20,192 bases of DNA from JACJXF01 sp964349045 (GTDB lineage Bacteria > Bacteroidota > Bacteroidia > Bacteroidales > GCA-2748055). Within the stretch, counting starts at the first letter, position 1; each line of letters opens with the position of its first letter. Shown in pieces: positions 19,983 to 20,192 of this stretch. The notes under the pieces are model-generated. The model was not told the origin of the DNA, made no database searches, and worked only from the letters and a program-made list of their open reading frames with translations. A program made the position numbers and the translations under genes. The stretch spans positions 1-20,192 of the forward strand of contig CAYGFI010000085.1 of NCBI GenBank assembly GCA_964349045.1, in the 5' to 3' direction.

Positions 19983-20192
19983 GGTAAAACAATAAATATA
20001 CAAAGAACAAAAATGCAATAGCCGACCCATTTGCTTTTCATAAGGGATGGCGGGAGCTCCTTCGTCGGTTCCGCCATCCGGGCGGTAAAATAATAAATTT
20101 ACAAAGAACAAAAACGTAATAACTAACCAACTTGCTTCTCATAAAGGATGGCGGGAGCTCCTTCGTCGGTTCCGCCATCCGGGCGGTATAAT
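19968..20192. repeat. 101-bp tandem repeats carrying the 5' end of tRNA-Leu(CAG)
   Basis: The sequence TTCCGCCATCCGGGCGGTA starts at 19968 (within the real tRNA), 20069 and 20170, exactly 101 bp apart each time. Each unit holds the first 15 tRNA bases plus its upstream region, including a promoter-like TTTGTAnATTTATT on the minus strand. Each complete unit also has a strong inverted repeat GGATGGCGG...CCGCCATCC around GGAGCTCC. The unit bodies differ by point changes in the middle (for example 20026-20046 against 20127-20147). The series is cut by the window edge. Confidence 0.88.

Noticed and set aside
19893..20111. Minus-strand ORF of 72 codons containing MAELVDALVSGTS
   Set aside because: This is the translation of tRNA-Leu(CAG) and its repeated upstream sequence, a well-known annotation artefact.

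Overview
The window looks like a piece of a Bacteroidota chromosome, probably from a draft or metagenome assembly because it contains a run of 100 Ns. The lineage call rests on three things. There is a giant secreted repeat protein with a type IX secretion system (T9SS) type B C-terminal sorting domain. A PorP/SprF-family outer-membrane protein gene follows it directly. A TAnnTTTG-type promoter box lies upstream of one tRNA gene. Everything recognisable lies on the minus strand, so genes are transcribed from high to low coordinates.

Reading in the direction of transcription: at 19899-20192 there is a tRNA-Leu(CAG) gene whose first 15 bases and upstream region are repeated with a 101-bp period up to the window edge; a terminator follows the tRNA. 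An AT-rich gap (19536-19858) holds no gene. A three-gene, translationally coupled cluster comes next: a 63-codon ORF for a small secreted peptide (19306-19497), a 5,908-codon ORF for a giant adhesin-like protein (1583-19309), and a PorP/SprF-like gene (555-1583). The junctions are ATGA and TAATG. Then come an array of 16-bp repeats, a tRNA-Leu(GAG) gene with its own promoter box and terminator, and a GC-rich composite inverted-repeat region (48-249).

The giant protein has, in order: a signal peptide, an N-terminal region, five SprB-like repeats of about 80 aa, one PKD-like domain, about 44 visible Ig-like domains of 84 or 90 aa, a second PKD-like domain, thirteen repeats of about 80 aa with a conserved GxW motif, two PKD domains and the type B sorting domain. 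The Ig region has nested duplication: a 522-bp two-domain tandem, a 1,044-bp four-domain block present in three close copies, and an approximately 2.95-kb eleven-domain superblock present twice. The N run falls inside the 522-bp tandem. Repeat phase predicts that 364 bp (plus a multiple of 522) are really missing, so the true protein is probably at least 5,996 aa.

Working model (inference from known SprB/SprF pairs): the giant protein enters the periplasm by the Sec pathway, crosses the outer membrane by the T9SS using its type B domain with help from the PorP/SprF partner, and is displayed on the surface as a long adhesin. The role of the small coupled peptide is unknown.
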